From: Siderastrea siderea
Lineage: Eukaryota; Cnidaria; Anthozoa; Scleractinia; Rhizangiidae
Assembly: GCA_964030785.1 (NCBI GenBank)
Contig: OZ034967.1
Span: 44,672,533-44,736,532 of the forward strand
DNA: 64,000 nucleotides
Direction: 5' to 3'
Below are positions 49,001-61,660 of this stretch, in pieces (positions within the stretch are counted from its first letter, which is position 1; each line of letters begins with the position of its first letter). The position numbers and the translations under genes are program-made. Under the pieces are notes generated by a model. That model was not told where the DNA came from, did no database searches, and was given only the letters and a program-made list of their open reading frames with translations.

Positions 49001-52000
49001 GACTACGTCTGGCCAAAATACGAACCACGGCTCGACCAAACTCGCCTGATATGCCGCCGAAGCGTACCAGAAAGGTACGATTAGGTATAATTATTTGCCT
49101 TGTTCAGTCTTTCACATTTGTCGAAGACTGAACAAGACAAGTAAGCCAACATGGCAAAAACCAGAAACAAAAACAATGCTCTCGTCGAGCCCAAGCGACT
49201 CCGATTCGGACTCCAAACTAAAAAACATAATTTTCATTTCACCCTTGGTGCAAGTGTTAAACCCTTTGGTGAAAAAGTATGCCGCTAAAGTATAAAAGAG
49301 GCTTTCTAACAAGACAATTCCCAATTTTTCTACTTTTTTTTCTGAAATTCTTACTCTTTGCTTTTGAATTGCGCGCCACAGAAATTTTATTGTTTGCGAG
49401 AGCTTTCGTTCCATAAAAAATTAAAAAATTAACCGGAAGCTCAGTTGTCGTCCCCTTAGGGTAACAGTAACGAATCCACAGCTGGCAGTGACCAACTTGT
49501 ACGTCTAAGCTACTTTGGTTACTGCGCACAATCCTGAGTTGGACGAGAGAGCGAAAGTTTGAGGTTTACATAAAAATGTCACCACTTTAAAACAATTCGC
49601 ATACTATTGTTAGAACGAATAGATGACCAATCAGAATTTTGTGATGGCTGCTAGAAAGTTCCCTAAAACGACAAGTGAACTAGCTGGCTTTGTGCATCTA
49701 TCCTGGAAATCGGATCTGATTGGATAGTTTTTCTCAACGACGTATAGGAAAATTACTTAGAAGTGGTAACCCTACCGGAAGTTTTACAACTCTGGGCGAG
49801 GGCATGTTTCTGGTGTCCCACAGTTGAACAGTGCAGTCATCTGATGCTGTGGCAATCAATGGATATCCGCTTTCCCTGCTAGCGATACTGCAGGCTTTGA
49901 CTGGAGCCGAGTGACCTATCAGAGTTTCCCATTCAGGATGTTTATCGTACGGTTTTGGCGCCATACAAAATACCTTCAACAAGACGGCATAAAATTTACT
50001 ATGAGAGATATTTTTAGTAACACTTAAAAACATAAAATACCCAATTGCATCTTTGGAAATCTAAATAAATGGTTCAGCTTTGTTAAAAGCCTATCTTTAA
50101 AAGAAGACTAACACTATTAGCAGGAGTCTTTGGTAACGAATGGAAAGAATGGGAAACCGTTGCGGCGGATGAAAACGTTGCGGTAACATTAGACCAGACA
50201 ATAATTAAAAAAAAATCATTAGAAACTAATTTTTTGGTTTACAATCCCTCCAAGAATTCAGTTGACGTATTATTCTTGAAGCTCTGGGAGCAAACCGGGA
50301 TTGAGGTACGGTACTTTATTCGGCAGAATTTTGAACAGTTGTACCCCGTTTGATTACAAAAGGAACTCGTGATAATTTACGTTATCCTAGGAACTCCTGC
50401 GACAATACCTGCAGCTGATCCTTGTCTTTCAGTTCAGGAGATGCTATGTAATTCAGCTCCGGAGAAAACACCACGAACTCCACACCCAAACATGTCATTG
50501 CAAGTGTCTTCGTAAGTTTTGCTGCAATAGTAAAAGTTGTCTAGGATTACATTTAGCATTGCTTTTTCGTGGGAAAGAGAAACGAACTGAGGTAACACAA
50601 TAGCACATAGCCACTGTCACATCTTTTGGTGTGGAAGGACTTGGCGTCATCAGCAAATAACGTCACCGCTCTTCAGGCTAGGTATATCATCAATGAAAGA
50701 AACAAACAAGGTAGGGTCAAGTAAGGAACCCTCTGGGACTCGGCCAGAACTGACGGATAACCATTACTGAACATTAAGTGGCTGGACAAGCCCGTGTGGG
50801 TGCTATGTTACTTCGTATCCCCTCCTCACTCGCTAGTTTCCATTAAACTGATTTGTCACATGAAATGCTTGACGTTTGAAACGGGTCCAAGATACCAAAA
50901 GACCACCCAATGGATCAAAATACAATCACCGATCTAAGCAAGGACGAGAGATAACAAGAGTGAACTAGAGCTCAAACTTTAGCTAACTACTCAGGGGCCG
51001 CCCCATTTGACAGTGACATGGTGGTTTGGCGGTAATTCCCGATTTGTAGTACGTTTTATAGCTCTTGACCAGGATAATGGTCGATGGTTGATGACAGTTG
51101 AAATTAAAAAGACTCATTTTTCAATTGCAATTCTTACGTTCCCCAGTTACCATTTTCTTCAGCCCTATGGCATTTTAAATGTTAAGTATAGATAAGGAGA
51201 TGGTTAGATATTTTAAAAGCATCAAAAGGGATTCTACGGGCGCCAATTTTAGGTCAGGGGGCACTAAACTCGTGTGCACCTTTTCGATCACACTGTCAGT
51301 TTGTTTCTTTATCCGAGTTGAAAACCTATTGCTGTTTGCGTAAGGCCGAGTCCAAATTCCCTGTACCAAAATGTTGCGTTTCACAACCCATGTATTTTAT
51401 TGGCCATGCTGCAACGCACCAGTTTGTGTGTTCCATATGTACGTGCCATTTGCCATAACTGCTCCTAATTTTGCCCCAGTTCGTGAGAAGCTTAACGTAG
51501 CGCCGTCCATTTTGGGTGCTGTCTTCTTTCCAGTTTCAAACACCTTGACGTCCTAATGGTAACAAAAGGGAAATTAAGTGTTAACATTGCCATGGTTATT
51601 ACTGTGAAAAACTCATCTCAAATTAATTGTCGAAATTGCACAAGTATAGCGTTAAATTTGAAGTGCTCCTGGAATACATCGGGATTTCAAAGGTATCCAA
51701 TATAGTGCCTTTCTCGTGAAGTCGCGTAACATCAGTTGTAAGCGGCATCCAATTTCCCGAAGGAATGATGCAGATCGAAATGTAACAATCACAACCAACC
51801 ACTGTTCTACACTTGTGTGACATGTAGCCAGTCGACCTCGTTGCCAGATGAAAGAAAGTTGTAAACAAAGGGATAGTCGGAATCTAAATAAAAGTGATTA
51901 CATCATGATAATACGTCTATCGTTCCATCAAACTGAACCAAAAATATCAACCATGTTTTTTATGACAACTACGAAGTGCTTCAGTGCAAGTTGCTGTCCT

Positions 52001-55000
52001 TTTCGGCTTTAGGTAAGATCTGTTGCGAGGGATTTTGTAGCAGCCGTATGGATCGTTCCACTAGTATTTCTTTTGATTGCCCTGAGAACATTTTAAGAAG
52101 GACCCTATAGAGGAAAGATAGGCCAACTATAAACTAAAAACTCTTACCAACCTTTTGAGATTTGGGACTCCACAAGTACACCTTATCAGAACCGAAAGCA
52201 AGCGAATTCCCATCTGGAGAGATCGTAAGAACTTTCGGTCTCCTCTGCAGGAATATAACGAAAGGATGTCAGAAAAGGATGATGAAAAAGATGTCAGATG
52301 TCAGGAAAGATGTCAGATACCTAGCTTGATAAAAGCTTATCAGCATATATGCATATTTAATTTTTTAACATTTTTTTTGTACTGATTGCACTGGTTGTTA
52401 ATAGAACGAATGTGGCGGGAGTCAACACGATTTTAAATATTTGTCTCTGATTAATTGCAGTTACTAAAACAAAAAAGAATATAATAATAGCCAGAATGGA
52501 ACTAAAACACTGTACCCCAAAAGTAGGAGTGCAATCCAATGTACCAGAAGTAGGTACATACCGGGAGTTCTTCTTTCAAGACAGGCTGTCCGTGAGCGGA
52601 GGGTGACGTACTGTAGGAGCGTAATTTACCATGTGATGTCGCTAGAAAAATCTGTAATGAAACAAATAGACCTGCTTTAATTACTTCATATTTAAAGGTC
52701 AAGTCATGCTTTTTTCCAAACCTTAGACCCAATCCTGTCGGCAATCTGACAATCATAATATAAAGGCAATGCATTTGATTACTATGAAAGCCAGGGATCA
52801 AGCTAAGGATCTAATGGACTAGTATCATATTGGAGGCATTCCTATTAATGAATAAGTGATGGATAAGACCTTCAGGTCTGGCTCTGCTATCCTGACGTCT
52901 CCTAACTGGGACGTCTTCAGCTGTTTATGGCTGCCACTGAAGTAAATTGCTGAAAGGGCTCTTCATAGAAAAGGTTGTTGTTGTTTTGAAAATCAAAACT
53001 GTGCAATAATAATCAATTTTATGAGCACCAAAGTTTGATTAGAAAAAAAAATAATCGAATATTCTTCAAGTTGGGGGATCAAGGGAAATGTTTCGTTGTT
53101 TGATTAAATTTACCTCCCAAGCCTTTCCTTTCTTGGTAATTACGATGCTCGCCCTGTTGTCTATATCGCAGTCAACTTTTATCTCCTGCAGAATAGTTCC
53201 TGATAAAATGAAAACATAAATTGCGTTTAAACACTTGACGAGTACTTTGTGTAAGTTGTGGTATGAAAGAGGCCAGGCCTGGCCTGGCGTGCTCGGCTTC
53301 AGCGGTCAATCATCAACCACTGACCAGGGCAAGGTCGATTGCCAAAGTACATGCGACTCTTCTCCGATAAAATCTGTTAAAAATTTGATCCGAATTCGCT
53401 TTTAGAATTTAAGAAGTAGACCATATTTTTCTCGTTAAATAACATACTTTTAGATTGCAAACAACATCACGGCTTAAGAGACAACTGACGATTCACAATT
53501 CACTTAACTCTGATGATGACTTTCGCTCAGGTTGTCGAAACGTCAGTCATTGCCATCAAACAGTCCTTAAGAGGACTTCACTTACACGGACGACTATACC
53601 TCTCCGACTTATGAGATGAGAGGAGATTTTGAAGCATAATTATTCGTTTGACAGGGCTTGAGAATCATGAAAGGTCAATGACTGAAATGCACTTTTATTT
53701 GCATTTCAAACCTGAAAAGTGACCAAAAATCAGATGCTCCACTCACAGGTAGCTACAAGTAGTCTAGGACGAGGACTTCTAAATTCTCAACATTCTAAAT
53801 ATTTGAACTGCGTCAGTACAGACAAAATAATGTCTTATTAGTTCCTCTAGGAATCATGAACCAACCTTCGTGTTTGCCTCCAGTACCCAGGCCAAAACGG
53901 ACAATGGAATTTGTGTCTGCGACCGCTACCCAGTGACACTGCTCGGTGGTGGCGGGAAACGATATCACGTGATATTCACAGTGTTTTGTCATGACAGTGT
54001 AGCCACTAGCAACCTGGATAAAGCAACAGTACGAGTGATAGATTTGGTAAGTTTGCCACGGCGACATTTCAGCCTTTATGCAAAGAAGATACATTTTTCC
54101 GACTGCCTAGCTTAGAGTGAAATGAAGTTTAGGACGTTAGGTACAAGAGAGAGATTAAAGAAAGACCTAAGAACGACAAAGGCCTATTCTACGTGTCCGC
54201 AAGATATATTTCCTCTTGTTCAAGGGTAGAAAGTTAGCTTAAACGTCCGTTTTTGCCTAAGGCAGGTATGCGTTGAGAGAGAGAGAGAGAGAATCGAGAC
54301 GATTGCCTTGATACAAGACGTCTTAGGAAGGCGCTTTCGCAAAACCATACGTGAGGACAAAATTCAAGGTCCATTATGCCTGAAAAGCATGAATTCAGTC
54401 ACAACATCTTGAATACTTACCATAAAGACACGCAAAACTCCATCTGCAGCATGAGTGGCAAGATACTTGCAGCCTTTGGAAAACACGCATTTGCTTACTG
54501 CTGCTGGATGCCTGAATGCTGCTACGTTCGTCTTGCGAGCTTCGAATTTTGTCAGGTCACGCCAAATAGGGATCTTTTTACTTTGGCGGGCTTATAAAGA
54601 AAAATTAATGACATCGTCATATACTGAGCCCTGAATGCTGAGGTTAGCAACAAAAGTGTGGTTATCATTGAGTTCAAATTCCGAAAACCAGTTATTAAAA
54701 TTCAGAACTGCTGAAGAAAGAAGTCAAACAGTGCTGAAAGTCCGAGATTTCAATACAAAATACACCAGGCAAACACACGAAAATATTTCCTGGTAACATG
54801 TTACACCAAAGTAGAATAGTTTGTTTCCTTGCTTAGTTTCAAACTTCGAAACGTTCAAGGAAAATAATCATCGGGGCCCTGTGGTGTACGTATTAAATGT
54901 AAACGACTGTAAATGGCAACCAGTCTACGACGCGCCCATGAATATAAAGGCCATCAAAAAGTAAGTTAGTTTAAAATGTCTATAGCTAAGCACTCTTACC

Positions 55001-58000
55001 TCCAGAATTATTGGTACTCTGCAAATATTCCTTTATAAACACATAGAAATGTAAAGAAAAAGAAAAGTGTCATTATTACGTATACCTATTTTAGTCAATT
55101 AGTATTAAGATGTAGGCTGAACTTGACAGGGAACTACAAAAAGTATATCGGGATAGGCCATTTCCGAATTGTTTTGTGCCTCTTTTTCAAAGCGAGACCT
55201 CGTGCAAAACCTTTCAAATGAAAATGAGTTTTATCTGCATGCGAATGGAAACTCATTTTCATATGAAAGGCTGTGCACCAACACTCGCTTTCCAAAAGAG
55301 GTACAAGGCAGCTCGGAAATAGCCCATTTGTTGCTTCTTCAAGTTTGAACCGTACTTGATGGTTTACATATTCTAGTAACTTAACTGCTTCATAATTTTA
55401 AACTCAACGTGCTGTGAAGTGTGTTCAAACGGGTTATTGAACCATAAAGTAATAAACTGATAGTGATGGCGATCGTTATTGGGATGACAAAGAAAGCTTA
55501 AGGTAACTTTCCCATCAAAACCCACAAACAAAAGCAAGATTTACCGTATGAGAAAGTCACACACTTTACAAGGCTAGGAAACACAACAAAAAGGACGTAA
55601 CTTACTTGCACCATAGTTACACAGTATGACATGCCAGGTTCATTGAGACAGAGTTGTGGCACCAGCTCTGGAAACTGGCTCAACTGCTGGGCATTGGCTC
55701 GGATACAACTGTACACGTCCTCGACGATGGCTGCCTTGTCTTTGATGCACTTCAAGGAAGCCTAAAAAAGTACCATAGAGCAAATATGAATTGCGATGCG
55801 ATGCAGGTCAAGAAAGATGAGTGGGGCTACTGCATAGAATAATCTGTCGGTCAGAGTCAATTTTAATGGCTTCATTCCATGATTTGGTTGATACTGTTAG
55901 GTAGGTTAGATTCGTATGTTTTGAAGAGACACGTCACTTTAATTTTAAACCAGTTCAGTTCCTTGTTCAGCAGCTCTTTTTTATAATTGCAACTTACCTC
56001 AGAGAGTTCCAAGGTGAGAGCGAATGCTTTACCAGCTTTACACTTGGCCATAAGAAAAGGTATCTGGCACACGATCTGAAAAGATACAAAATACAGTCAT
56101 TGGTTACTCAAAGTACGCCCAAACAAATTCGCCCTTCTACAAAAGAGGTTTGAAGGAAACTGTGCACTCTTTCAAAGCTAGAGCGGCAATTTCTTTTTTT
56201 CATCAGTGTATGGAAGGTTATAGGCTCGATTTCCGAAGGGGACCGAGATTTATTTTTCCCACTCCCATGGCAGTACAAAATGTAAATCCGCCTTTCGTTT
56301 TTCTACACTGAGTATAAAATTAACCATCTTTATTTCTCGGTCAATCCTTTTTTTCCTGCATATACTACTCTCCTGTTATTGTTTTTTTTTTGTCTTATGC
56401 TTACTTTATGTTTTCACAAAAACGTGATTGTTTTGAACGCCCACACGTTTTCAAGTCATTCAATAGACTCGCAGAACGTTTCAAATCTTGGTTGGTGATG
56501 CTAAATCCTGACAGCAACAACCCTGCCCCCTCCAGAAAAAAAAAAGAAAGAAACCTTGGATAGTAACCATAGAACGAAGCAGCATCATGATCTGTCATTT
56601 CGATCAGTTTACATAGTTTTTCTTAACTTGCATTAGGGTCTTAGTTTCTAGACGTTACATACCAGATAATATATTAGATAACATAATCTTTAGGCAATCT
56701 ATTGAAGGTCTTCAGTGGTCTGTGAACAAGCGCACTAAGTTTTTAAGAACTTTGTAGATGGTTTGAAAGTTTGTCTCTTTCCTTCTTTAAATATTTCAAC
56801 TCGGCCACTCAGCCGGGAGTGTCAAAGGGGCGAAAAGTTGGAAAAACATTTAAAACTGCAGGTGGTAACCTTGTTTACATGAGTCAGCGTTTCATGCTCG
56901 CGAAGGTGCAATAGCCGCCCAATGACCCCTAATGATTTTACGCTACGAAAACAGGAAATATTGTTGAAGAACCCAGCCTGACAAACCACTAGTTTATTAG
57001 GAATCTAAGCATTTTTAAAACCAAAGATTTCGATTCAACTTGAAAAAGTAAAAAGTCGGTAAAGAATCAATATATCTGAAATTCCCCGCCAACAAGGCTT
57101 TTGTAAAAATAAATTCTATGGTGATTTTGGACAAACAAACCTTCACCCATCTAAGCGCGCCGTTTTAGAAGCCCCAATTAATTTTCGTTCCAAAAACCGA
57201 AGAATATCTGTGAACAGAGTTGTTTTTGTGTCCATATTTAAAACGCAGGATAAAAACGTTTAATTTGGAATGTTTACCTGAAGTTGCATTAGTTGTCATT
57301 TAACATCAACTGTGACTTACAATTTGACCTTGAACCAATTAAAGTTTTGTGTTTTCCGGGGTTTTTCACGTTAGGCCGGAGGAAAGAGTTTCTTCTCCAG
57401 TTGAGTTTTAAATGAGCCACTTTATTTTCTACGTAAACAGGACGTTATAAAATCCGAGTGCAACACTGTTCAAAGGAAGAACGGTGACAAGGTGCAACAA
57501 CTCATTTTTAGCGCCAAACAAGGACCATTTCTTTTCCCTCCAAAAGTCGGCCTGTTTCCCTATTGAGTTTTTAGCCACGTCGTGAAGGAAAATGAATTCA
57601 ACCATAGGGATATGTGAAGGACAAAAATTTGAGCTAGAAACTCACAGAACACGCATCATTCAGTATTGCCAGGGTTTTTCACTGAAAACTAGCGAGATCA
57701 CCCTTTCTGTAGCTCTTTATATCGTAGTAGCGGCCGGTGGCTCCTTTGGTAACATGGTAGTTATTCTTGTGATCAGGCGGACACCGAACTTAAAAACCGT
57801 TTGTGGTGTATTAATCGCAAACCTAGCGGTAGCTGATCTACTGGTCACTGCGATAGCAGTACCAATGGTAATCTCAGGCCTAATTCAAAGTGTTGTACCA
57901 CAGTGTTCATTGAGTGCTTCACGTTTTGCCTTGATAGCAACTGGGCGTTATTCGACTACTGCTTCGCTTCTGACGTTGGTCGCTTTGAGTGTTGACCGCT

Positions 58001-61000
58001 GTTGGGCGATTGTCAGTCCTCTTAGCCACAAACTGAAAATGACTTCCTCTAAACTGAAAATGGTTTTGGTATTCATATGGCTTGTTTCTCCAATACTTCC
58101 CGCTCTAGAAGTGTTTTCTCATCTAGATCACTGGTTCCAAGTGCGTGTTAGAACGGCTGCAGTCATTGCTTGCTATGCTGCCATTGTTGCAAGCGGAATT
58201 GTCACGCTGATGAATGTTCGTCACAGGTCTTCTAAAATACGCAACCTTCACGAGAATCGATCTAACAGCCAAATATCTACCGATTTACGGGAGCGAGATA
58301 AGCTAGTTGCCAAGACCATAGCATTAATCGTAGTTGTTTTTTCTCTTTGCTGGGTCCCCATTCTGTCAATCGTCGCTATATTCCCAGACCAGTACACCAG
58401 GTTACACTTTTGGTCTGGATTTTTTGGTCTTGCCAACTCTGCTTTGAATCCATGCATATATTTTTACCGACAAAGGAATTATCGTCAAGCATTCAAAGAA
58501 TTAGTAGTACCGTCGCTTTTAACCGTTGCAGCGGCACGAAGCAACTAGAGGCATTTCGTGAACAAGCTATAAGACGATCGAGCGTACCTCTATGGCCCAA
58601 TCCAGAAGACTGGAGTTCGGACCGTGGGTTATCCTCAAATTCCACTGGGACATTTAAAGTGGAGATTTACCTTCTTACTGTCCTCTCGGCAAACACGTAA
58701 AACAACGTTAACTGATTCTTTTGTATAATATTTTATGTTTCTCATAAGTTGTACTGATGCTTTTACCGTGTATGAATAAAGTTTAAAGTTCCAAGTTTCA
58801 CTTGATTTTAATTCATTTTGTTTGTCGAGTGTCCGGATTATAAAGAGAAAGGAGCACAATGTTACATCATAAATATTCAAAAACAAAAACCCGTTGAATC
58901 TCAGTTGACTTTTAGGCTCTTTCTAGGGACTATATGAAATGCACGTCTGGCCGTTAGTCCTCGTGCCGTGCCCGTGGCCAAGGCACGAAATTATTTTATT
59001 TGTGGATTGATCTCCCTTGTCTTTTTGTGAGAATAAAACGCAATGTTTGTACTATAGGTAAAGTAACAATAGTTAAGTATTCTAAATTGTGGGAAAGACC
59101 AAATTTTCAAACGTCAAAACCTGTCTTTTATCGGCGGCCTTAAATCAAGTTTCAGTTAATGTAAGGGAAGAATTTGTATCTAATTTCCTTATCATTTAGT
59201 TGATGCTTGGATGATACTGTATATATTTATTAAACAGTGACACACATTAGCCTGTTCAAATGTTGAATATGTTAATATTCGTTTCTTAGGATTTCGGAAA
59301 AGCTGGATACGTTCGAAAGAGTAATTGAGAAAATGGACCGACGTCTTCAAACTTTTCGGAGGAAGGATATACGCAGGATTTCGTGTATATGTTGCGCTTC
59401 AATTTTATCATGGTTCAATTTTTATTCTTTGTTTTTGTGCAAGGTAATGTATGATATTGAGTTCAAAACAAAAGAAAATAAAAATTGTACCACAACATTT
59501 ATTGTGTTTTCTGATTTCAGAGTTTTTGTGTGCCCTATCAAAACTGTGTAGGCTATCATTCAGGCCCCAGTAGTTCAAAGAGCGGATAACTTCAACCACT
59601 GGATAAGCTGTAATCCAGCTGAGATAAAGCATGTGGGGAAATCTCTACATAGCTTTTTGGCCATATGTGTGAGTTGAAGTAAAATTGCTCCGTTGGATAG
59701 CGACTCATCCGCTGGGTAAAGTTATCCACTCTTTAGACAACAGTGTGGCCAGAATTCTAAGAAACATACTAGCTGCAGGTGGAAAATAGATTCTAGAAAC
59801 TTCTAACCAGACATCTAGTTTAAAACATGCTGCTTAAACAAATCGAAATGTCGTGTAAATAACCGTATTCACGATGCACTCAAAATTGTTATAAATTAAA
59901 CGGAAGTGAATATGCGTGACGCACTAAAATTACCAAAACTGAAAGCTCAATAGCTAAATAAGGATACGATGTCCTCTACTATCGCAGAGTTTACTCTTGC
60001 TGTGTTCAACAGTGAGCATTCTTGGAAAAAATCAGTTGAAAATCCGTTTAGTTAAAAAGGCTTGTTACACTCCATTTAGAATCAGCGAGGGGTGGTGAAA
60101 TTTAAATGGCTGTGATTTAGCAACGCGTTGTTAAAAACACAGCTAAATTTGATTTGACAATAACAGAAAATACGTCAAGGTAAAGCCTAATTTTGACGCG
60201 TTTTTCGCCCGGTAAAAATTATATTCTGTTGGTGAGTTTGTCATCATCGAATTAGTTTCCAAGCAAATTTTACGACAAACATTAAGGGTGAAAAATTTAC
60301 GAGAAAGTTAAAAACATGAACGTTTGAAGTATTCACTTTAAACGTACATTCAGTTGTCGACTTCATAGTTGGAAGCTAAAAGGATAATTTTCCGTTGTGA
60401 GATTCTAGATGCATTGCTGCGCTTTTCTAAAGTTTATATTCAACTAAACGTCAATTATATTAGCGGGCGTATTGCAAGAGAGACACATTTTATTCGACAG
60501 GTGTCATAATACAGGCTTAGAAATTTATGCGAATTGTTCGGCTATCGTGAGCGATAACTATCTGAAATCCTTGAAATATCTACACCTATATTCAGGTATG
60601 TCAACCCTACTTTTGCCGCTTGCATGGAAACTGTAGCACAGTGCCCACGTTTCAAATACAGCCTGGTTTCAAGACGGTCAGTGTTATTGTTACAAAAGTG
60701 TAAAATTGTGAACTATAACGAATGCACCTGTCAAGATTGAACCAAAAACTGTGACCATTGAAAGTGAGAACCTTTTGTTGTATTTCTGACCTGAATAGGC
60801 AAAACGAATTTAAGCGAGTCGTCGAGGACGTTGCATCGGTAATGGTTCCTCTGAAAGGATATCGCTTTTTAGATATGTTAGGACAAAAAAATTACTCTTG
60901 GTTTTTCTTAATACCAACTTGCTAGTAATGAGATATTTTAGTGACAGGTCTTAGTCTTATCAGATAAGATGGGAAGCAACGCAATTTGGTGAGACCATTA

Positions 61001-61518
61001 AAAAATTCCTTCTTCCCCCTCTTCCCCCTACCCCCCCGCCCAAAAAAAACAACAACAACAAAAAAGATCAAACCTCAACAAAATCGTTCCACATCTCAGA
61101 ACGTATCAAATGGTACGGAAGCTCGCTTAATTTTCGCAGATTGTATCTCGGCCGAGCTTCCCCATCGTCCAGGTCCATCCTCTGCGCGTCATCTGAACTT
61201 AGGATGAGGGGCTGGTCTGCCACCATTCGATGTGCACTTCTTACGTCTCCGTTTTTGTCCGTGTACGGCTTTGCTTCCCGCGCCCACCTTCAAGAGACAA
61301 AAGTAGCTTACATGATCTCAACGAGCATCGTTTCAGTACACATCATTTTATAAATCCCGATATTTACCTGCCATTAAAGTAGTTGGCTAAATTCCTGTGA
61401 AGCGAGTCCGTAAAAGGCTTGTCACTCAAAAAATAGTTTCTCGCTGCTTCTAAAAACAATCTGTGATACCACTTATAGACCACGTCACCGTCGGCAGCTA
61501 CTTTGACCAGGTATCCAC
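43014..61518 (-). CDS. NACHT/WD-repeat protein (NWD1/NWD2-like), 3' part of gene
   Basis: At least 15 leftward exons with proper GT/AG ends: 61368-61518, 61074-61287, 55998-56075, 55606-55761, 54421-54573, 53866-54013, 53114-53199, 52562-52651, 52152-52244, 51420-51552, 50409-50521, 49776-49973, 45046-45184, 44177-44405, 43014-43613 (stop). Phases agree except between 49776 and 45184, where one small exon is probably missed. The first two exons encode YKWYHRLFLEAARNYF, LHRNLANYF and NLRKLSELPYHL, the winged-helix region that follows the NACHT ATPase in NWD-type STAND proteins. Later exons encode WD-type repeats (LIATASDDCTVQLWD; LTISPDGNSLAFGSDKVYLW). The NACHT domain should lie upstream, beyond the retroelement or the window end. 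The likely role is an intracellular sensor or scaffold. Confidence 0.75.
44523..44822 (+). repeat. (CAGT)n tetranucleotide microsatellite
   Basis: About 300 bp of CAGT/GAGT/CGGT variants of a tetranucleotide repeat sit in the intron between exons 44177-44405 and 45046-45184 of the WD-repeat gene. The serine/valine-rich open frames across it are artefacts of the repeat. Confidence 0.95.
45368..45655. mobile_element. Foldback MITE, 288 bp
   Basis: The ends are imperfect inverted repeats of about 55 bp. The left (TTTTATAGTAGAGGTGCATT ... CAAGTTGGGCAAACAAT) pairs with the right (ATTGTTTGCCCAAG ... AATGCGTCTCTAGTATAAAA). An inner inverted pair around TATAAAGACGAG continues the fold. There is no coding capacity. 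It lies in an intron of the WD-repeat gene. The superfamily is not assigned. Confidence 0.7.
46081..46250. mobile_element. Foldback MITE family 2, copy 1
   Basis: The left end ATAGGCCATTTCCGAGTTGT and the right end GATAACTCGGAAAT are inverted repeats, each followed inward by a CTTTCTCAAAGCG-type block. A second member lies at 55153-55325. Confidence 0.7.
48925..49088. mobile_element. Snap-back palindromic element, 164 bp
   Basis: Two arms of about 80 bp, near-perfect inverted copies (TACCTAATCGCACC ... GCGCTTCGGCAGCATATCA and TGATATGCCGCCGAAGCG ... GGTACGATTAGGTA), meet almost without a loop. As RNA it would be a long hairpin. The arm contains a GTGCGCTTCGGCAGCATAT string like the 5' end of U6 snRNA, probably by chance. 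Confidence 0.7.
49776..49973 (-). other. WD-repeat exon of the NACHT/WD gene
   Basis: This 66-codon exon, phase 0 at both ends, contains the clearest WD repeat of the gene (ETLIGHSAPVKACS, then IATASDDCTVQLWDTR) and anchors the family assignment. Confidence 0.75.
55153..55325. mobile_element. Foldback MITE family 2, copy 2
   Basis: Same ends (ATAGGCCATTTCCGAATTGT and CAGCTCGGAAATAGCCCA) and inner blocks as 46081-46250, including an inverted TGAAAATGAGTTT / AAACTCATTTTCA pair. It lies in an intron. Confidence 0.75.
56076..57591. other. Intron 5' of the nested GPCR
   Basis: No exon of the WD-repeat gene and no repeat is recognised. It probably holds the GPCR promoter, but no clear TATA box is seen close to the ATG. 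Confidence 0.4.
57592..58548 (+). CDS. Rhodopsin-family G protein-coupled receptor, intronless
   Basis: The product is 318 residues with seven hydrophobic segments. TM1 has GNMVVILVI. TM2 has LANLAVADLL. A cysteine (PQC) precedes TM3, which ends with VDRCWAI in place of DRY. The third loop is basic. TM6 has SLCWVPI and TM7 has NPCIYF, the NPxxY motif. These are class A hallmarks. An N-terminal NST glycosylation sequon follows the initiator methionine. The compact size and intronless state suit the large cnidarian expansions of amine/melatonin/opsin-like receptors; the ligand cannot be told. It is nested on the opposite strand in the 5-kb intron between exons 55998-56075 and 61074-61287 of the NACHT/WD gene. 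Confidence 0.9.
   Translation: MNSTIGICEGQKFELETHRTRIIQYCQGFSLKTSEITLSVALYIVVAAGGSFGNMVVILVIRRTPNLKTVCGVLIANLAVADLLVTAIAVPMVISGLIQSVVPQCSLSASRFALIATGRYSTTASLLTLVALSVDRCWAIVSPLSHKLKMTSSKLKMVLVFIWLVSPILPALEVFSHLDHWFQVRVRTAAVIACYAAIVASGIVTLMNVRHRSSKIRNLHENRSNSQISTDLRERDKLVAKTIALIVVVFSLCWVPILSIVAIFPDQYTRLHFWSGFFGLANSALNPCIYFYRQRNYRQAFKELVVPSLLTVAAARSN
58549..61073. other. Rest of the host intron, nothing recognised
   Basis: This sequence follows the GPCR gene. An AATAAA at about 58775 could end the GPCR transcript. No other gene or exon is recognised up to 61073. Confidence 0.4.
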
Positions 61519-61660
61519 CTGTAAGAAATAATTTCAGGTGTCAGGTTTCAGGTGTCAGGTATCAGGGTGAACACATCTCTCATTATGAGAAGCGGAAAAT
61601 AGCTATTTTCTAGCTTATTTTTTCGTATCCTGGTAAATGAATTAATTCTCAGCTCTTCCA

